Shown here piece after piece: positions 22,996-34,954 of a DNA stretch of 64,000 nt. The notes under the pieces are model-generated. The model was given only the letters and a program-made list of their open reading frames with translations. It did not search any database and was not told where the DNA came from. Within the stretch, counting starts at the first letter, position 1, and each line of letters opens with the position of its first letter. The position numbers were made by a program, and so were the translations under genes. Origin of the DNA: Chlorocebus sabaeus (taxonomy: Eukaryota > Chordata > Mammalia > Primates > Cercopithecidae). Where the stretch lies: the NCBI RefSeq assembly GCF_047675955.1, contig NC_132919.1:71625316-71689315 (forward strand), given 5' to 3'.

Positions 22996-23222
22996 AGAGA
23001 TTGGCAAATTAGCAATTACCCTGGTAAGAGAAAGTAGCCACTTAATTCTCCCCTTTGTCCCATCAGGTGCTCTTGCTATAGGTCACAAAAGAGGGAGCCA
23101 GGGAAGGGATCAGGCCTGGCTGAGCCTTGCTTTTGGTAGCTGAAATGAGAAATGGAAAAAGAAGCTGACACTTTTTCCAGGCTGTCTTCCAGGGTTTCTC
23201 CTACTTTTATTCATTAATCTGA

Positions 23223-23521
23223 CTTTTTTTTTTTTTTTTTTTTTAATGGAGTCTCGCTCTGTTGCCCAGGCTGGAGTGTAGTGGCACAATCTTGGCTCAC
23301 TGAAAGCTCACCTCCCGGGTTCACGCCATTCTCCTGCCTCAGTCTCCCGAGTAGCTGGGACTACAGGCGCCCACCACAACGCCCGGCTAATTTTTGTATT
23401 TTTAGTAGAGATGGGCTTTCACCGTGTTAGCCAGGATGGTCTTGATCCCCTGACCTTGTGATCTGCACACCTCAGCCTCCCAAAGTGCTAGAATTACAGG
23501 CGTGAGCCACCGCACCCAGCC
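23223..23521 (-). repeat. Alu (Y-like)
   Basis: Antisense copy with CTGACACTTTTT on both sides as likely target duplication. Confidence 0.95.
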
Positions 23522-24685
23522 TGACACTTTTTTTTTTAAAGCATTTAATATGTGCCAAGTATTAGATTCCCCAAATGCTCCCAGCTTCTGGTTTCACTTT
23601 CCCTTAGAGTCTTTGCCAACAGGAGAGAGGAGAGGAGGGGGAGCAGGGAAGTCTCCTTTACCATCAGAGTTTGGGGCTTACTTTTCTGCAGCTCTCCCCC
23701 TCCAGTTAAAGGAGGGGATAGGGCAGTATGATATGGAAGCCAAAAGTATGAAGCAGAGCACCTCTCAGGGCCTGGAGGGAGGGGCCCTACAAAGGAAATG
23801 GCAGGCTGGCCTCCCTTCCCAGCCACTGTCCGGTCTGGGCCTCAGGATCACAGCACCTCTCTTCTCTGTGCTGGGAGTATGGAGGGGGAAGGCATCCTCC
23901 ACGGTGTTAGAGGGGAAGCTATTCCAAGAGTTGATTCAAATTCTGCCTTTCACTCTCCTGGGGCAGCGGGAAGACAGAGACAGGCAACTGCGGGGGATCC
24001 AGGGGTTGTCCCTGAGTCCCTGAGGTGCAGCCACCTTACAGGCCTCTTTCCCATCGTCCCCTCCCCCAGATAGACAGAAAGCAGGGATTTTGATGTGGTG
24101 ACTGGTATGAGGAGGAAGCTGGTTTGGAGCCAGCTGTGTATCAGTGTGTGGGAGTGACTGTCTTTCTTTTCCCATCCACCTGCTGCCATGGTGGGGGGAC
24201 CCAGGCAAGCTTCCAGAGGAAAATGTTCCACTTAAGGAAAAGGAATGACTCAGTTTCCCTATGGAGAGAAGGGAAGCTGACACCCTCTGTGCCTTGTATG
24301 CTTACCAACGATTTTGGTGTTTCTGGGTTTTTGGGTCTGGACTCTTGCCACTTTTCTTTATACTGTTTTCTAGCCTAGATAGATAAGGAATGTTCCCTTC
24401 CCCTTGGGTACCCAGAACCCTGTTCCTCGCCACCTCTTACCCCACTCTGGCCTAGCTGCTTTTCTGACACTTCTCCAGGGTTGCCATGTCACTCTGACTC
24501 GTTGACTTCCACCTGCCCCTCTTCTCTCTTTAGCCAAGGTAGCCAACAAGATGAAGAAAGAGGTTGGGGCTCGGGACTAGGAGGCCAGAGGTGGGAGCTC
24601 AGCCCCTGTCCCTGTTGAGAGGAAATGAACAGCAAAAGAAAGTGGGGTAAGTAGGACGGGGCTTTGAGATGGGCTGGGGGGGCTA

Positions 24686-24979
24686 TTTTTTTTTTTTTTT
24701 AAGGCAGAATTTCGCTCTTGTTGCCCAGGTTGGAGTGCAATGGTGCAATCTCGGCCTACCGCAACTTCTGCCTCCTGGGTTCAAGCAATTCTCCTACCTC
24801 CGCCTCCCGAGCAGCTGGGATTACAGGCATGCGCCACCATGCCCGGCTAATTTTGTATTTTTAGTAGATACGGTTTCTCCATGTTGGTCAGGCTGGTCTC
24901 GAACTCCCAACCCCAGGTGATCTGCCTGCCTTGGCCTCCCTAAGTGCTGGGATTACAGGCGTGAGCTACTGCGCCTGGC
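24686..24979 (-). repeat. Alu (S-like)
   Basis: Antisense copy flanked by GGGGGGCTATTT duplications. Confidence 0.95.
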
Positions 24980-26135
24980 TGGGGGGCTATTTATTTGTAC
25001 ACCCAAAGGAAATGTTAGCATCTCTCTTCACCCTTTGGAGGATTATCATGGGGTCCTGTGCTTGCAGTGAGCCAGAGAGCCCAAGGGGGTCCCTAGGAAG
25101 ATATTGTGGTGTGGAAGGAAGAGGTGGTATAGGAAAGGCTGCCTCTGATGTTTACAGACTAGAGAGGCAGGGAGGTCAAAAGGGATAAATTAAAAATGGT
25201 CCTTGCCCAGAACTAAGGGAGCCCTTGTACATAGGAGTCCAGCCTTTGGGGAAACCTTGCCAAGCCTAGAGAAAGGGCTGCTGGTGGGAGGTGGGGAGAC
25301 AGAGAAGGCAGATGGCCTGACTACAAAAGCCACCTCCCTGTCACTGCGAAGTGGGGAGGAGGCACCTCCCTAGAAATCTGCCAGGCTCCCTGCCAGAGGG
25401 AATAGTTTGAGCTCAAAATATCACCATCCTCAGGGCCCAAATAGTTCCCAGTCCTGTGTGGACTGGACCCACAGTTGACAGCTTCTCTCCAAGAGAAGCA
25501 GTTTGGGCTCCAAGGTATGTGACAGGGGCTCCAGGATGATCCAGGAATGGCTCCAGGTGGAGGGCCTTAGGATGCGGCAACAAGCACAGAATGACAGCAG
25601 GGGAGCAGGCAAAGGTAGAGTGAGGGGCCTGGGAGAAGAGGGGAAGTCAGATACAGGAGAAACTGAGGAGAAGCAGGGTTTGTGGCAGTCTCAAATGTGA
25701 GTGGAGTGGCCGGGGGCCATTTGGAAGGTGAGGTGAGGAATCCATATTCTCCCTCCTTCCTGCTTTAGAAGCTTTGGCAACATATATTTGGCAGCTGTTT
25801 TGTATACACACTATTCCCTAGTGGTGTCCCTTGGGCAGGCACAAAGGGAGCCGAAGGGAGGGGTGTGGATTGAATGTATGGGGAGGAAGAAAGGCCATAG
25901 GCAGTACCAACCGCAGAGGGACATGATCTGACCCTCCTTCAGCCACACTCTCCCCTTTGGAACAGAAGTCCTTGACTCCCTGTCTAGACCATGCTCCAGA
26001 CACCCAGGGTGCTGTAATTCTCTGTCCAAATGGCCAGTTTTACTTCCAGAGCCTTAAATGGGCTGCTCTCCCAGATTTATCCTCCCAAGGGCTGATTTTG
26101 CCACTCAAAGGGTGAGCAAAGAATGGTTGTTGAAG

Positions 26136-26452
26136 GCTGGGCACGGTGGCTCACGCCTATAATCCCAGCACTCTGGGAGGCTGAGGCGGGTGGATCACCT
26201 GAGGTCAGGATTTTGAGACCGGCCTGACCAACATGGTGAAACCCCATCTCTACTAAAAATACAAAAATTAGCCTGACGTGGTGGTGCACGCCTGTAATTC
26301 CAGCTACTTGGGAGGCTGAGACAGAAGAATCACTTGAACCTGGGAGGCAGAGGTTGCAGTGAGCTGAGATTGCGCCACTGCATTCCAGTGTGGGCAACAG
26401 AGTAAGCCTCCATCTCAAAAAAAAAAAAAAAAAAAGAAAAGAAAAAAAAAAA
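26136..26452 (+). repeat. Alu (S-like)
   Basis: Sense copy with an A-rich tail containing AAAAG units. Confidence 0.95.
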
Positions 26453-26532
26453 GAATTGTTTTTGGGGAATACGGATTGAGCTTGAACTTGTGAACTAGGA
26501 TATTGGGCCCTGGCTAAAGGCCTCCATGTTTA

Positions 26533-26632
26533 TTTATTTATTTTTTTTGGTAGAGCTGAGAGTCTCATTATGTTGCCCAGGCTGGATTTGAACTCCTGAG
26601 CTCAAGTGATCCTCCTGCCTCAGCCTCACGAG
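26533..26632 (-). repeat. Alu monomer fragment
   Basis: About 100 bp of antisense left-arm sequence, old. Confidence 0.7.
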
Positions 26633-26869
26633 TAATTCACTCTTATTCCTGGTTGTAAATGTTAGGGATGACCAGTCCATAGTATGGGGAGGGATGAGGG
26701 CTATGCATAAGAAGGCTCAGACATTGGAGCCAGAGGTGGGTAACATTTGCTTTTGGGTTTCTCACTAGGGGAAGGATAAGGCTATGGCCAAGGCCCTGGG
26801 CATAATAATTGGATATTATTATTTATGGAGCTTTGGAATAAGCAAGATTTAAACAACAACAACAACAAG

Positions 26870-27220
26870 AAACTTAAAAAAATAGTTTTTAATTTACAGG
26901 AAAAAAATGGAAGGTAATAGAGGGTCCCCACATATTCTGCACCCAATTTCTCTTTTTATTAATATCTTAGCATTAGTATGATGCATTTGTAACAACTAAT
27001 GAACTAATACTGATACATTGTTATTAATTAAAGTCCATGCTTTATTTAGATTTCCTTAGTTTTTACCCAGTATTCTTTTTCTCTTCCATGATCGCATTCA
27101 GAAAACCACATTACATTTAGTCATCAGGTCTCCTTAGCCCTCTTAGCTGTGACAGTTTCTCAGAATTCCTTTGATTTTGATCACCTTCACCTTAGTTTCT
27201 TCTTTACTTTCCCTTGTATC
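26870..27220. repeat. Old L1 (L1M) 3' fragment
   Basis: Resembles the L1M 3' untranslated region by word order: GGTCCCCACATATTCTGCAC, then TTTAGATTTCCTTAG, then TGACAGTTTCTCAGAATTCC. The family is from memory and the orientation was not set. Confidence 0.6.
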
Positions 27221-27479
27221 CAAGCTGTTTGGAGGGCTTGGAGATGCTGATAGGACTGTCAGATTCGGGGGTGGTGATATGTGTGCAACTAAGGCACCTT
27301 AGTGTCGCTTTTAGAATATAGGTGTGGAAATGAGAATAGCTCTGGTAGCCCCAGGAGCTTAGGAGAAAAGAGCGAGCCCAGGAAAAGAGAAAGGCCGTAT
27401 TGCTGAACGCCACACCCTTGCCGCACCTATTAACTAGGGGCTAACGAAAGAAAGGGTGTCGGAAAATGATGAAGAAGGC

Positions 27480-27800
27480 CGGTCGACAGTGACGTCGTGG
27501 GCGACGCCGGGTTGTGAGCGACCTTTCGAGCTTCCTCGAGTCCCTGAGTCTCTGTAGTGTCTCAGCTCCTGGATGTCCTCCCTTAAAGAGAGGAACAATG
27601 CGGGCCGACTAGACTAGTCCCTTAGTTTCCTCGCCAGCGCAGACAAATACGGTTTCAGTCCAAGGAACTACCATTCCCAGAAGACAGCGGGGCGTTCCTT
27701 GCTGCATCTCTATTGGTTGGATTTGTTACTCCCAGCCAATAGAAAGTGAACTTCTTGACAAGTGCCAAAATGGCGATGCCTACGACCTAGAAGTGGATTG
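27480..27800 (+). promoter_or_regulatory. MED24: MED24 promoter
   Basis: A TATA-less housekeeping-type promoter. Seen in order: a CRE-like TGACGTCG near 27490, a ZNF143/THAP11-type site ACTACCATTCCCAGAA (27667-27682), two CCAAT boxes in opposite orientation (ATTGG 27712-27716 and CCAAT 27736-27740), and a YY1-type AAAATGGCG (27767-27775) just before the presumed exon 1 donor. Factor assignment is by motif only. Confidence 0.7.
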
Positions 27801-27804
27801 TGCG
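27745..27804 (+). other. MED24: MED24 exon 1 (non-coding), approximate start
   Basis: A donor GTGCG|GTAGGC at 27804 follows the CCAAT/YY1 cluster. The start position is inferred from promoter layout. A seven-codon upstream ORF (27770-27790, MAMPTT then stop) lies here. Confidence 0.5.
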
Positions 27805-28007
27805 GTAGGCTTAAATTTGGCGAGGTGATGGATGAAAAGGAAATTGGGAGGTATAGTTACAGGGCTGGAGAAGGCGGAGGAAATGAGGGAGCAAATCTGG
27901 ACTTGGAGTAGTGGTGGCCGAAGGATGCATTTAGAGCTAAGGGCGTAATTAGGCGACCAGGACTGGCTTAACTCCTTGATGCCCTCTTTACTCTATTAGT
28001 CCCTTTG

Positions 28008-28309
28008 ATATTTATTTATTTGAGAGACGGAGTTTTGTCCTTGTTGCCCAGGCTGGAGTGCAATGGCGCGATCTCGGCCCACCCCAACAACCTCCGCCTC
28101 CCGGGTTCAAGCGATTCTCCTGCTTCAACCCCCCGAGTAGCTGGGATTACAGGCATGCGCCACCAAGCCCGGCTAATTTTTGTGTTTTTAGTAGAGACGA
28201 GGTTTCTCCATGTTGGTCAGACTGGTCTCAAACTCCCGATCTCAGGTGATCCGCCCGCCTTGGCCTCCCAAAGTGCTGGGATTACAGGTGCGAGCCACTG
28301 CGCTCGGCC
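28008..28309 (-). repeat. Alu in MED24 intron 1
   Basis: Antisense S-like copy between exons 1 and 2, with tail TATTTATTTGAGAGACGG. Confidence 0.95.
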
Positions 28310-28503
28310 GATACTTTCTTCTTAGTGCCCCAGTTTAAGGAAGGGCGGTTCAGGAGGAGAAAGCTTGACAGGATCTTACCTTATCTCTTTAGCCCTTTTT
28401 CTTTAAAATTCCTCTGCCTAGCTTAAATCTTACCGCATCTTCTCCTTTCTATTTAATTCTGCCTTCCCCGGTTCTCCTTCGAACATCGTGTCCTTTTCTT
28501 TAG

Positions 28504-28562
28504 CTCCACTTCTTTCACCTCAAAGTTGGCCGTCACAGCTGCCACCTGCTCAGAGTGAAATC
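28504..28562 (+). other. MED24: MED24 5'UTR part of exon 2
   Basis: Leader between the acceptor TTTTCTTTAG (ending 28503) and the ATG at 28563. An alternative acceptor CCTCAAAG lies 30 bp further in but has a poorer tract. Confidence 0.6.
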
Positions 28563-28692
28563 ATGAAGGTGGTCAACCTGAAGCAAGCCATTTTGCAAGC
28601 CTGGAAGGAGCGTTGGAGTGACTACCAGTGGGCAATCAACATGAAGAAATTCTTTCCTAAAGGAGCCACCTGGGACATTCTCAACCTGGCAG
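28563..28692 (+). CDS. MED24: MED24 coding exon 2, start codon
   Basis: Encodes residues 1-43, beginning MKVVNLKQAILQAWKERW and ending DILNLA plus one base. The start is set by match to the known N-terminus. The context GAAATCATGA is only moderate. The donor is GGCAG|GTCTCA, with C at +4. Confidence 0.95.
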
Positions 28693-28780
28693 GTCTCAAG
28701 TGAACTGGGAAAGAAAGATGGGAGGGATAAACCCAGAGAAGTTGTAATCACTCAGTCGTGTTTTATTATTCCTCTTGCAG

Positions 28781-28863
28781 ATGCATTACTAGAGCAGGCC
28801 ATGATTGGACCATCCCCCAATCCTCTCATCTTGTCCTACCTGAAGTATGCCATTAGTTCCCAG
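28781..28863 (+). CDS. MED24: MED24 coding exon 3
   Basis: Residues 44-71 (ALLEQAMIGPSPNPLILSYL, then KYAISSQ). Acceptor CCTCTTGCAG, donor CAG|GTAAGC. It ends on a codon boundary before the 19 kb intron. Confidence 0.95.
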
Positions 28864-28934
28864 GTAAGCTCCCCCAAAACCCCCACCAAGAAGTGAGAGT
28901 TTTGGGGATAAAAAACTTGAAGTGCATTTGGACC

Positions 28935-29230
28935 TCAGTGATTCATGACTGTAATCCCAGCATTGTGGGAGGCTGAAGCAGGCAGATTGCTTGAGCCCAG
29001 GAGTTTGAGACCAGCCTGGGTAACATGGCAAAACCCAGTCTCTACCCCAAAATACAAAGAATTAGCCCTGCGTAGTGGTGCCCCTATAGTCCCAGCTACT
29101 TGGAAGGCTGAGGTGGGAGGATCACCTAAGCCCTGGGAGGTCAAGGCTACAGTGAGCCATGATCCTGCCACTGCACTCCAGCCAGAGCAACAGAGTGAGA
29201 CCCTGTCTCAGGAAACAAACAAACAAACAA
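28935..29230 (+). repeat. Alu (J-like), 5'-truncated
   Basis: Sense copy, diverged, ending in AAACAAACAAACAAAC. Confidence 0.9.
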
Positions 29231-29379
29231 TTTGGGGTGCAGTTTTATAATTGTCAGCTTACGCTTTCTAGATGAATTTGTTTGAACAGATCATTTCACT
29301 GAGTTTCAGTGTTCTCATAAAAATAATAATACTTCATTTGTTGTGATGAATATTACATTCACTTATTCTACTGGGAGTA

Positions 29380-29530
29380 GTAGCAGGTAGCACAGGCTTG
29401 TGGCCCCGCCTACTCAGAAAGCGGAGGTGGGAGGATTGCTTGAGCCCAGAAGTTCGCGGCTACAGTGAGCACTGATTGTGCCACTGCACTCCAGCCTGGG
29501 CAACAGAACAAGACTCCATCTCTTAAAAAC
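29380..29530 (+). repeat. Alu right-monomer fragment
   Basis: Half-length sense Alu starting in the right arm. Confidence 0.8.
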
Positions 29531-29587
29531 ACCAACCACCAAAAGAAAAATAGGATTACATTCACTTGTTCTAGCAACAAATACTCA

Positions 29588-29890
29588 TGAATTTTTTTTT
29601 TTTTTTTTTTTTGAGATGGAGTCTCGCTCTGTCACCCGGACTGGAGTGCAGTGGTGCGATCTTGGCTCACTGCAAGCTCTGCCTCCTGGGTTCTCCTGCC
29701 TCAGACTCCCGAGTAGCTGGGACTACAGGCGCCTGCCACCACGCCTGGCTGATTTTTTGTATTTTTTTTTTTTAGTAGAGACAGGGTTTCACCGTGTTAG
29801 CCAGGATGGTCTCGATCTCCTGACCTCATGATCTGCCCACCTCAGCCTCCCAAAGTGCTGGGATTACAGGTGTGAGCTACCGCGCCCAGC
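29588..29890 (-). repeat. Alu (Y-like)
   Basis: Antisense copy with CTCATGAAT on both sides. Confidence 0.95.
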
Positions 29891-30148
29891 CTCATGAATG
29901 GTTTTATGTACCAGACAGTGCTAGCCCCTGGGGACATAGCTGTGAATAAGACCTGATGCCAGTACACAGAGAATTTAGTGGGTAATATAGACATGTAAAT
30001 AAGCAGTCACTAGATGGGTTTATGATAAAGGTTAGAATAGAGTACGGATGCTCCTCAACTTACAATGGGGTGATGTGCTGATATACCACTCATAAGTTGA
30101 AAATGTACTTAATACACATAACTTGCCAAAGGTCATCTACCTACCACT

Positions 30149-30433
30149 TTTTTGAGACAGAGTCTTGCTCTATCACCCAGGCTGGAGTGCAATTGTGTGA
30201 CCTCAGCTCACTGCAACCTCTGTCTCCTGAGTTCAGGCGATTCTCCTGCCTCAGCCTCCTGAGTAGCTGGGACTGCAGGTGCCTGCCACCATGCCTGGCT
30301 AATTTTTATATTTTTAGTAGAGACAGGGTTTCATTATATTGGCTAGGCTGGTCTCGAACTCCTGACCTTGTGATCTGCCCACCTCGGCCTCCCAAATTGC
30401 TGGGATTGCAGGTGTGAGCCACCATGCCCGGCC
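30149..30433 (-). repeat. Alu (S-like)
   Basis: Antisense copy. CATCTACCTACC is duplicated on the two sides. Confidence 0.95.
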
Positions 30434-30507
30434 ATCTACCTACCTTAAATGTGCTCAGAACACTCTAGCTTACAGTTGGGAAAAATCATCAAACACAAAG
30501 CCTGTTA

Positions 30508-30797
30508 GTTTATTGAGATGGAGTTTCACTCTTGTTGCCCAGGCTGCAGTGCAATGGCTTGATCTCGGCTCACTGCAACCTCTACCTCCCAGGTTCAAGC
30601 TATTCTCCTACCTCAGCCTCCTGAGTAGCTGGAATTACAGGTGCCCGCCACTACACCTGGATAATTTTTGTATTTTTAGTAGAGATGGGGTTTTACTGTT
30701 TTGGCCAGGCTGGTCTCGAACTTCTGACTTCAGGTGATCCACCCGCCTTGGCTTCCCAAAGTGTTGGGATTACAGGCATGAGCCACTGCGCCTGTCC
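30508..30797 (-). repeat. Alu (S-like)
   Basis: Antisense copy directly abutting the next one. Confidence 0.95.
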
Positions 30798-31110
30798 TTA
30801 TTTTTTATTTATTGATTGATTAATTGATTGAGGCAGAGTCTTGCTCCATCGCCAGGCTAGAGTGCAGTGTGGTGCGATCTTGGCTTACTTCAACCTCCGC
30901 CTCCCAGATTCAAGTGATTCTCCTGCCTCAGCCTCCCAAGTAGCTGGGAATACAGGCACATACCACTACATTCCACTAATTTTATGTTTTTAGTAGAGAC
31001 TGGGTTTCTCCATGTTGGTCAGGCTGGTCTCGAACTCCTGACCTCAGGTGATTCACCCTCCTTGGCCTCCCAAAGTGCTGAGATTATAGGCGTGAGCCAC
31101 CACCCCCAGC
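30798..31110 (-). repeat. Alu (S-like)
   Basis: Antisense copy with a (TTGA)n-containing tail. Confidence 0.95.
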
Positions 31111-31127
31111 CAGAAGTGCAGATTTCT

Positions 31128-31428
31128 TTTTCTTTTTTTTTTTTTTGAGACGGAGTCTGACTCTGTTGCCCAGGCTGGAGTGCAGCGGCCGAATCTCAGC
31201 TCACTGCAAGCTCCGCCTCCCGGGTTTACGCCATTCTCCTGCCTCAGCCTCCCAAGTAGCTGGGACCACAGGTGCCCGCCACCTCGCCCGGCTAGTTTTT
31301 TGTATTTTTTAGTAGAGATGAGGTTTCACTGTGTGAGCCAGGATGGTCTCGATCTCCTGACCTCATGATCCGCCCATCTCGGCCTCCCAAAGTGCTGGGA
31401 TTACAGGCTTGAGCCACCGGGCCTGGCC
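31128..31428 (-). repeat. AluY of Old World monkey type
   Basis: Antisense copy with GGCTTGAGCC. Target duplication AGAAGTGCAGATTTCTT is intact, so it is young. Confidence 0.9.
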
Positions 31429-31429
31429 C

Positions 31430-31790
31430 AAGAAGTGCAGATTTCTTATGTGCGTATATTGCATCGTGGTGAAATCTGAGCTTTTAGTTTACCTATCACC
31501 CCAATAGTGAATGTTGTACCCAATAAGTAATTTTTCAACCCTCACCCCACTCCCACCTTCCCACCTTTTATATTCTCCAGTGTCTATTAGTTCACTCTGT
31601 ATGTGCACCCATTGTGTAGCTCCCATTTATCAGTGAGAATATGTGGTATTTGACTTTCTTTTTTTTATTGAGATGGAGTCTCCCAGGCTGGAGTGCAATG
31701 GCGTGATTGATCTTAGCTCACTGCAACCTCCTTGACTTCCTATCTCTGAGTTATTTCACTGAGGATAATGGCTTACATATATGAGCACTT
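31430..31790. repeat. L1 3' fragment split by an Alu piece
   Basis: AATAAGTAATTTTTCAACCC, AGTGTCTATTAGTTC and TCAGTGAGAATATGTGG are typical of L1 3' regions. Assignment is by memory of word order. Confidence 0.6.
31658..31732 (-). repeat. Short Alu fragment
   Basis: About 75 bp from GAGATGGAGTCTC to TGCAACCTCC. Confidence 0.8.
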
Positions 31791-31821
31791 GAAGTACAAT
31801 TTCTACTGAATGCGTGTCTCA

Positions 31822-32107
31822 TATTTTTTTTTTGAGACAAGGTCTTACTCTGTCACCCAGGGTGGAGTGCAGTGGCGTGACCTCTCCTCACTGCGACTTC
31901 CACCTCCTGGGCTCAAGTGATTCTGCTTCTTCAGTCTCCCAGGTAGCTGGGACCACAAGCATGCATCACCACACCTAGCTAATTTTTATAGTTTTAGTAG
32001 AGATGGGGTTTTACCATGTTGGCCAGGCTGGTCTCGAACTCCTGACCTCACCTCGAGGTGAACTGCTCACCTCGGCCTCCAAAAGTGTTGGGATTATAGG
32101 CATCAGC
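31822..32107 (-). repeat. Alu
   Basis: Antisense, diverged, with a small internal CACCTCGAGGTG palindrome. Confidence 0.9.
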
Positions 32108-32145
32108 CTGTAATTTAGGTCGTGCCTGACCTAAATGCGTATCTC

Positions 32146-32449
32146 TCTCTTTTTTTTTTTTTTTTTGAGATGGAGTTTCACTGTTGTCCCCCAGGCTGGA
32201 GTGCAGTAGCACGATCTCGGCTCACTGCAACCTCCGTCTTCTGGGCTCAAGCAGTTCTCCTGCCTTAGCCTCCTGAGTAGCTGGGATTACAGGCGTGCAC
32301 CACCACACCTAGCTAATTTTTGTATTTTCAGTAGAGACAGTGTTTCACCATGTTGGCCAGACTGGTCTGGAACTCCTGATCTCAAGTGATCCATCTGCCT
32401 CAGCCTTCCAAAGTGCTGGGATTACAGGCTTGAGCCACCATGCCCAGCT
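32146..32449 (-). repeat. Alu (S-like)
   Basis: Antisense full-length copy with a T16 tail. Confidence 0.95.
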
Positions 32450-32492
32450 TGAACATGTATCTTTTTTACACCATCATAAAGTCTAAAAATTA

Positions 32493-32810
32493 AGGCGGGG
32501 CACGGTGGCTCACGCCTGTAATCCCAGCAGTTTGTGAGGCCGAGGTGGGCGGATCACCAGGCCAGGAGATCGAGACCCTCCTGGACAACATGGTGAAACC
32601 CTGTCTCTACTAAAAATACAAAAATTAGCTGGGCATTGTGGTGAGTGCCTGTAATCCCAGCTACTTGGGAGGCTTAGGCAGGAGAATCGCTTGAACCAGG
32701 GAGTCAGAGGTTGCAGTAAGCCAAGATTGTGCCACTGCACTCCAGTCTGATGACAGAGCGAGACTCCGTCTCAAAAAATAAAATAAGATAAAATAATAAA
32801 ATAAATAAAG
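32493..32810 (+). repeat. Alu (S-like)
   Basis: Sense copy with an (AAAAT)n tail. Confidence 0.95.
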
Positions 32811-33137
32811 TCGAAAAATTGTAAGATGAACCATTGTTAAGTTGGGACTGTCCTTGCTTTGGGAATGCATGGGAAAGGCACCCAGTCCAGTCTGAACAAT
32901 CAAGGAAGGCTTTGTGGAGGAAGTGATATTTAAACCAAGACCTGAATGTTGAGTAGGAGTTAGCCAGGCACATTGAGGAGAGTGTGTGTGCAAAGCAGAG
33001 AAAAGCATATGCACAGGGTGGGCGGCAAAACTCACATAATGTTGTTCAGGAACTGAAAATAATTTGGTATGGCTAGAGAAAAGGAGTTTGTTCTCAAGAC
33101 TCCTTTTTCTTTTATTTTTTCTCCTTTTCTTTTTTTG

Positions 33138-33265
33138 TATTTTTTGTAGAAATGGGGTCTCACTATGTTACCCAGTCTGGTCTCGAACTCTTGGCCTCAG
33201 GTAGTCCTCCCGCCTTGTCCTCCTAAAGTGCTGAGGTTATGAGTATGAGCCACTGTGCCCGTTCC
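33138..33265 (-). repeat. Alu left-arm fragment
   Basis: Antisense, from TGTAGAAATGGGGTCTC to the 5' end, diverged. Confidence 0.85.
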
Positions 33266-33468
33266 CAGTACCCCTTTACATTCTTAAAAATTTTGAGACT
33301 TTTCTTAAATATATTTGATTGTATTTGATCTCATGCCTCCCTAAAATGGATAAAACCAAGCTGCACCTGACCACCTTGGGCACATGTTTTCAGGACCTCC
33401 TGAAGGGCCATGGTTACTCATGTTTGACTCAGAATAAATTTCTTCAAATATTAAAAAAAAATATTATT

Positions 33469-34102
33469 GGCCAGGTGTGGTGGCTCCTGCCTGTAATCCC
33501 AGCGCTTTGGGAGGCTGAGGTGGGTGGATCATCTGAGGTCAGGAGTTCGAGACCAGCCTGGTCAACATGGTGAAATTCTGTTTCTACTAAAAATACAAAA
33601 AATTGGCCGGGCGCGGTGGCTCAAGCCTGTAATCCCAGCACTTTGGGAGGCCGAGACGGGCGGATCACGAGGTCAGGAGATCGAGACCATCCTGGCTAAC
33701 ACGGTGAAACCCCGTCTCTACTAAAAAATACAAAAAACTAGCCGGGCGAGGTGGCGGGCGCCTGTAGTCCCAGCTACTCGGGAGGCTGAGGCAGGAGAAT
33801 GGCGTAAACCCGGGAGGCGGAGCTTGCAGTGAGCTGAGATCCGGCCACTGCACTCCAGCCTGGGCGACAGAGCGAGACTCCGTCTCAAAAAAAAAAAATA
33901 AATAAAATAAAAAAATAAAAATAAAAATACAAAAAATTAGCCAGGCGTGGTGGTGCGCACCTGTAATCCCAGCTACTCAGGAGGCTGAGGCAGGAGAATC
34001 GCTTGAACCCAGGAAGTGGAGCCTACAGTGAGCCGACATCATGCCACTGTATTCCAGCCTGGGCGACAGAGCAAGACTCTGTCTCAATAAAAAATAAAAT
34101 GA
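33469..34102 (+). repeat. Alu interrupted by a younger Alu
   Basis: Left arm to 33604, right arm from about 33922. AAAATACAAAAAATT is duplicated around the inserted copy. Confidence 0.9.
33605..33921 (+). repeat. AluYR-like, nested, young
   Basis: Near-consensus monkey-type AluY with GCTCAAGCC, CTAGCCGGGCGAGGTGG and GATCCGGCCACTGC. Confidence 0.9.
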
Positions 34103-34103
34103 A

Positions 34104-34399
34104 GGCCGGGCGCGGTGGCTCAAGCCTGTAATCCCAGCACTTTGGGAGGCCGAGACGGGCAGATCACGAGGTCAGGAGATCGAGACCATCCTGGCTAACA
34201 CGGTGAAACCCCGTCTCTACTAAAAAAAATACAAAAAACTAGCCGGGCGAGGTGGCAGGCGCCTGTAGTCCCAGCTACTTGGGAGGCTGAGGCAGGAGAA
34301 TGGCGTAAACCCAGGAGGCGGAGCTTGCAGTGAGCTGAGATCCGGCCACTGCACTCCAGCCTGGGCAACAGAGCGAGACTCCGTCTCAAAAAAAAAAAA
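34104..34399 (+). repeat. AluYR-like, young
   Basis: Very similar to the copy at 33605, with the same diagnostic variants. Confidence 0.92.
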
Positions 34400-34954
34400 C
34401 TTCAAGAAAAATAAAATGAAATAAAATTAACTGGTCTCTTTTTGTTGTACCTTGAATAGATCTTTTATCTATGCATGATTTTTGTCACATCATGAATTGG
34501 TAATTTGGAAAATATCCATGACTAAGTTATATAGTTGTTGATGCATTTCAATTGTTGATGCATTTAATAATATAATATCATCACATGTTATGGAGCCTCC
34601 AGGACAATCCACTGTACAATTGTGAGAGAAAAAGAGCAAAAAGGTAAACAGTATCTTAGTAGTATTTTAAAAATAATTTTGACTTCCTAGACCCCCTGAA
34701 AGGTCTTGGGGACCCTGGGGAGTTCCTGGACCATACCTTCAGAACTGCTAGGCTGGCACTTTAAGGAGGAGAGTGGTTTAGAGAGAGAGAACGATAAGGT
34801 CATAAAAGACTTTTGAGTGATGCCGAGGAATTTGGGCTTTATTTTAGGGTGACAAGTAATCATTTAAAGGGTGTTAAATGGAGGAGTCACATGACAAGAC
34901 TTCCTTAAAAATATACATATTTTAATTAACATAGAATAACATACAAAGATCTTG

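Larger units (their letters stand above)
19231..27420. other. Intergenic region between THRA and MED24
   Basis: About 8 kb separates the two divergent genes. It holds seven Alus, a (TTA)n tract, a degenerate GCAGTG-rich repeat (20440-20760) and an L1M fragment (26870-27220). The pieces 19.3-20.4, 21.85-22.8, 23.55-24.65 and 25.0-26.1 kb are unique, with no supported gene. An alternative upstream THRA exon here cannot be excluded. Confidence 0.7.
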
